This document shows positions 5,519 through 6,790 of a DNA stretch of 6,790 bases, one piece after another; position 1 is the stretch's first letter; each line of letters starts with the position of its first letter. The notes under the pieces were generated by a model. That model was not told the origin of the DNA. It made no database searches and was given only the letters and a program-made list of their open reading frames with translations. Source of the stretch: Acetobacteraceae bacterium (GTDB lineage: Bacteria > Pseudomonadota > Alphaproteobacteria > Acetobacterales > Acetobacteraceae); the NCBI GenBank assembly GCA_003133265.1, contig PKWQ01000205.1, positions 1,888-8,677 of the forward strand. Reading direction: 5' to 3'. The translations under genes were made by a program, and so were the position numbers.

Positions 5519-6199
5519 TCATCCCGGCGCGCCGACCAGAATCCGCCGCAGCGCGTGCAGATCGTCCAGCACCGCCACGCATAGTGCGTGCATTTCCTCG
5601 TTCGGCGCCACGATGTCGGGCACCATCACCGTCATCATGCCGGCCGCGTGCGCGGCGCGGACGCCGTTGTGGGAATCCTCCACCGCCACGCAATGCAGCG
5701 GCCCGACCTCAATCCCCGCCGCCGCCTTCAGGAATATGTCGGGATGCGGCTTGGAATGCTCCACGTCGTCGCGGGTGACGACCACATGGAAGCGGTCGCG
5801 CAGACCGGCGCGCAGCAGATTGCCCTCGGCATTCACCCGGGTGCCGGCGGTGGCGATGGCGGTCTTCAGGCCAAGTGCGGACAGCGTGTCCAGAAGCTCC
5901 AGCGCGCCCGGCTTCAGCGGCACGCCCCGCGCCAGAACCTCGTCGCGGCGGGCGACATAGGCGCGGCGATGCTCGTCATACGGAAAATCTGCGCCCAGCC
6001 TGGCCCGCAGCCGGGTCTGAAACTGCTCCCGGCTGCCACCGCCGATCAGCGAATGCACGAAATCCCGTGGCAGCGTGTGGCCGAACGGCGCGACCGTCTC
6101 GACAAAGCTGTCGACATAGACGCGCTCGGTATCCAGTAGCGTGCCGTCCAGATCGAGGATGACGGCGCCGACCGCTCTCGGGAGGCGGAAGATCGTCAT
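5519..6199 (-). CDS. HAD-superfamily hydrolase, beta-phosphoglucomutase-like (subfamily IA)
   Basis: A 226-residue HAD-IA phosphatase or phosphomutase-like enzyme. Motif I is AVILDLDGTLLDTE (12-25), with nucleophile Asp16 and acid/base Asp18 next to the conserved Gly-Thr. An alpha-helical cap follows (about residues 26-95, with the LIGGG turn at 51-55). Motif II is AIATAGT (114-120, Thr117), motif III is HSKPHPDIF (148-156, Lys150), and motif IV is VAVEDSHNGVRAA (171-183, Glu174 and Asp175 for Mg). All catalytic positions are intact and length is typical. Members act on sugar phosphates, phosphoglycolate and other small phosphates; the substrate here cannot be assigned. The ATG overlaps the TGA of the upstream LLM oxidoreductase gene as ATGA (6196-6199), so the two are probably co-transcribed and coupled. 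It ends seven bases from the convergent MoaD-like gene. Confidence 0.93.
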   Translation of the reverse strand: MTIFRLPRAVGAVILDLDGTLLDTERVYVDSFVETVAPFGHTLPRDFVHSLIGGGSREQFQTRLRARLGADFPYDEHRRAYVARRDEVLARGVPLKPGALELLDTLSALGLKTAIATAGTRVNAEGNLLRAGLRDRFHVVVTRDDVEHSKPHPDIFLKAAAGIEVGPLHCVAVEDSHNGVRAAHAAGMMTVMVPDIVAPNEEMHALCVAVLDDLHALRRILVGAPG

Positions 6200-6790
6200 C
6201 GATGCGGCGCGATTTCGGCGCCGATGCCGGCCAGCAGTTCCAGCTGCCGCTCATGCTCGCCGGCGAAACGCAGCACGAAGTGACTGACGCCAGCCGCGGC
6301 ATAGGCAGCCAGCCATTCCTTGGCACCGTCGCGCGGGCCGGCGTAGCTGGGTTGGCGCTTGCGCAGCACATCGGGCCGCGCGCCGTAATAGCTGGCGAGA
6401 AAACGGTCGATCCGCTCGTTGGCGCGGGCGACATCGTCGTCGATCGCCAGCGTCAGATAGACCGCGCCGGTCAGCTTGCCGGGATCGCGGCCCGCCTCGC
6501 GCGCGCTGGATTGCATCTGGCGCCACATCTCCGCGAACTTCTCCGGTTGCGGCCCGTTCGGGAACCAGCCGTCGAAATGGCGGCCGACCCGTTCGATCAC
6601 TGCCGGCACCGAGCCGCCGACCCAGATCGGCGGGCCGCCCCGGCGGTGCGGCACCGGCCCCAGCACGCCGTCCTTGACCGTCCAGCGCCCCTCCCAGGTG
6701 ACCGGCTCGCCGCGCCACAGCGCCTGGCATAGCCGCAGACCCTCCATCATGCGGCCGACCCGGCGCTCGAACGGCACGCCCGCCGCCTCG
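6196..6790 (-). CDS. Luciferase-like (LLM class) flavin-dependent oxidoreductase, C-terminal part
   Basis: The frame stays open to the window edge (EAAG before the internal GTG-coded VPFERR), so the true start lies beyond base 6790 and the N-terminal TIM-barrel half is missing. The visible 197 residues match LLM-class monooxygenases and oxidoreductases. GVPFERRVGRMMEGLRLCQALW is followed by EGRW, then GPVPHRRGGPPIWVGGS and VIERVGRHFDGWFPNG, which is the usual P-P-I-W-V-G-G and A/G-x-x-x-D-G-W pair that lines the flavin pocket. The tail FVLRFAGEHERQLELLAGIGAEIAP is the typical end of the family. Members use FMN or F420; the cofactor cannot be decided from this half. It overlaps the HAD gene by four bases (ATGA), so it is the upstream member of that pair. 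Confidence 0.9.
   Translation of the reverse strand, partial: EAAGVPFERRVGRMMEGLRLCQALWRGEPVTWEGRWTVKDGVLGPVPHRRGGPPIWVGGSVPAVIERVGRHFDGWFPNGPQPEKFAEMWRQMQSSAREAGRDPGKLTGAVYLTLAIDDDVARANERIDRFLASYYGARPDVLRKRQPSYAGPRDGAKEWLAAYAAAGVSHFVLRFAGEHERQLELLAGIGAEIAPHR

Noticed and set aside
6196..6777. Complete LLM gene starting at the GTG at 6777
   Set aside because: The reading frame continues upstream to the window edge with family-like residues (EAAG before VPFERR), and half of the expected barrel would be missing, so this is an internal codon.

Overview
The window is G+C-rich DNA with strong G/C preference at third codon positions and tightly packed genes. The product set (LivM-type permease, N-formylglutamate amidohydrolase family, molybdenum hydroxylase large subunit, luciferase-like oxidoreductase) fits an alphaproteobacterium, perhaps a Rhodospirillales/Acetobacteraceae-like soil or water organism. 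That placement is inferred from protein flavour and composition; no rRNA or tRNA gene, CRISPR array or insertion sequence was found.

Layout. (1) Bases 1-931 (+) are a decayed chimera. About 95 codons from the middle of a branched-chain amino acid ABC permease (LivM) run in frame into the C-terminal half of a dihydropyrimidinase/dihydroorotase-like amidohydrolase. That half is then broken by a frameshift with apparent loss of about eight residues near 607-616. (2) Bases 957-2781 (-) carry three intact genes. In transcription order these are a small FKBP-type prolyl isomerase, a 68-base gap with a hairpin, a nitroreductase-family flavoprotein, and 11 bases later an N-formylglutamate amidohydrolase-family protein. 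(3) Bases 2782-2970 are a divergent intergenic region with a good candidate promoter and an inverted repeat touching its -35 box. (4) Bases 2971-5511 (+) hold a full-length molybdopterin-binding subunit of the xanthine dehydrogenase/aldehyde oxidase family. Three bases later comes a MoaD/ThiS-like sulfur-carrier protein ending in Gly-Gly. (5) Bases 5519-6790 (-) hold a luciferase-like (LLM) oxidoreductase, cut by the window edge, whose stop codon overlaps the start of a HAD-superfamily phosphatase-like gene.

How the genes may work together. The most suggestive unit is the molybdenum hydroxylase subunit with its own MoaD-like carrier. The 2Fe-2S and FAD subunits that normally accompany such a subunit are not beside it. 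FKBP, nitroreductase and the formylglutamate hydrolase homologue are co-directional, but sequence alone shows no shared pathway. The first 931 bases look like the scar of a deletion (or an assembly join) between a LivM-type transporter gene and an amidohydrolase gene. I did not find a clearly new system; the items worth checking are the solo molybdenum subunit with MoaD and the chimeric pseudogene.
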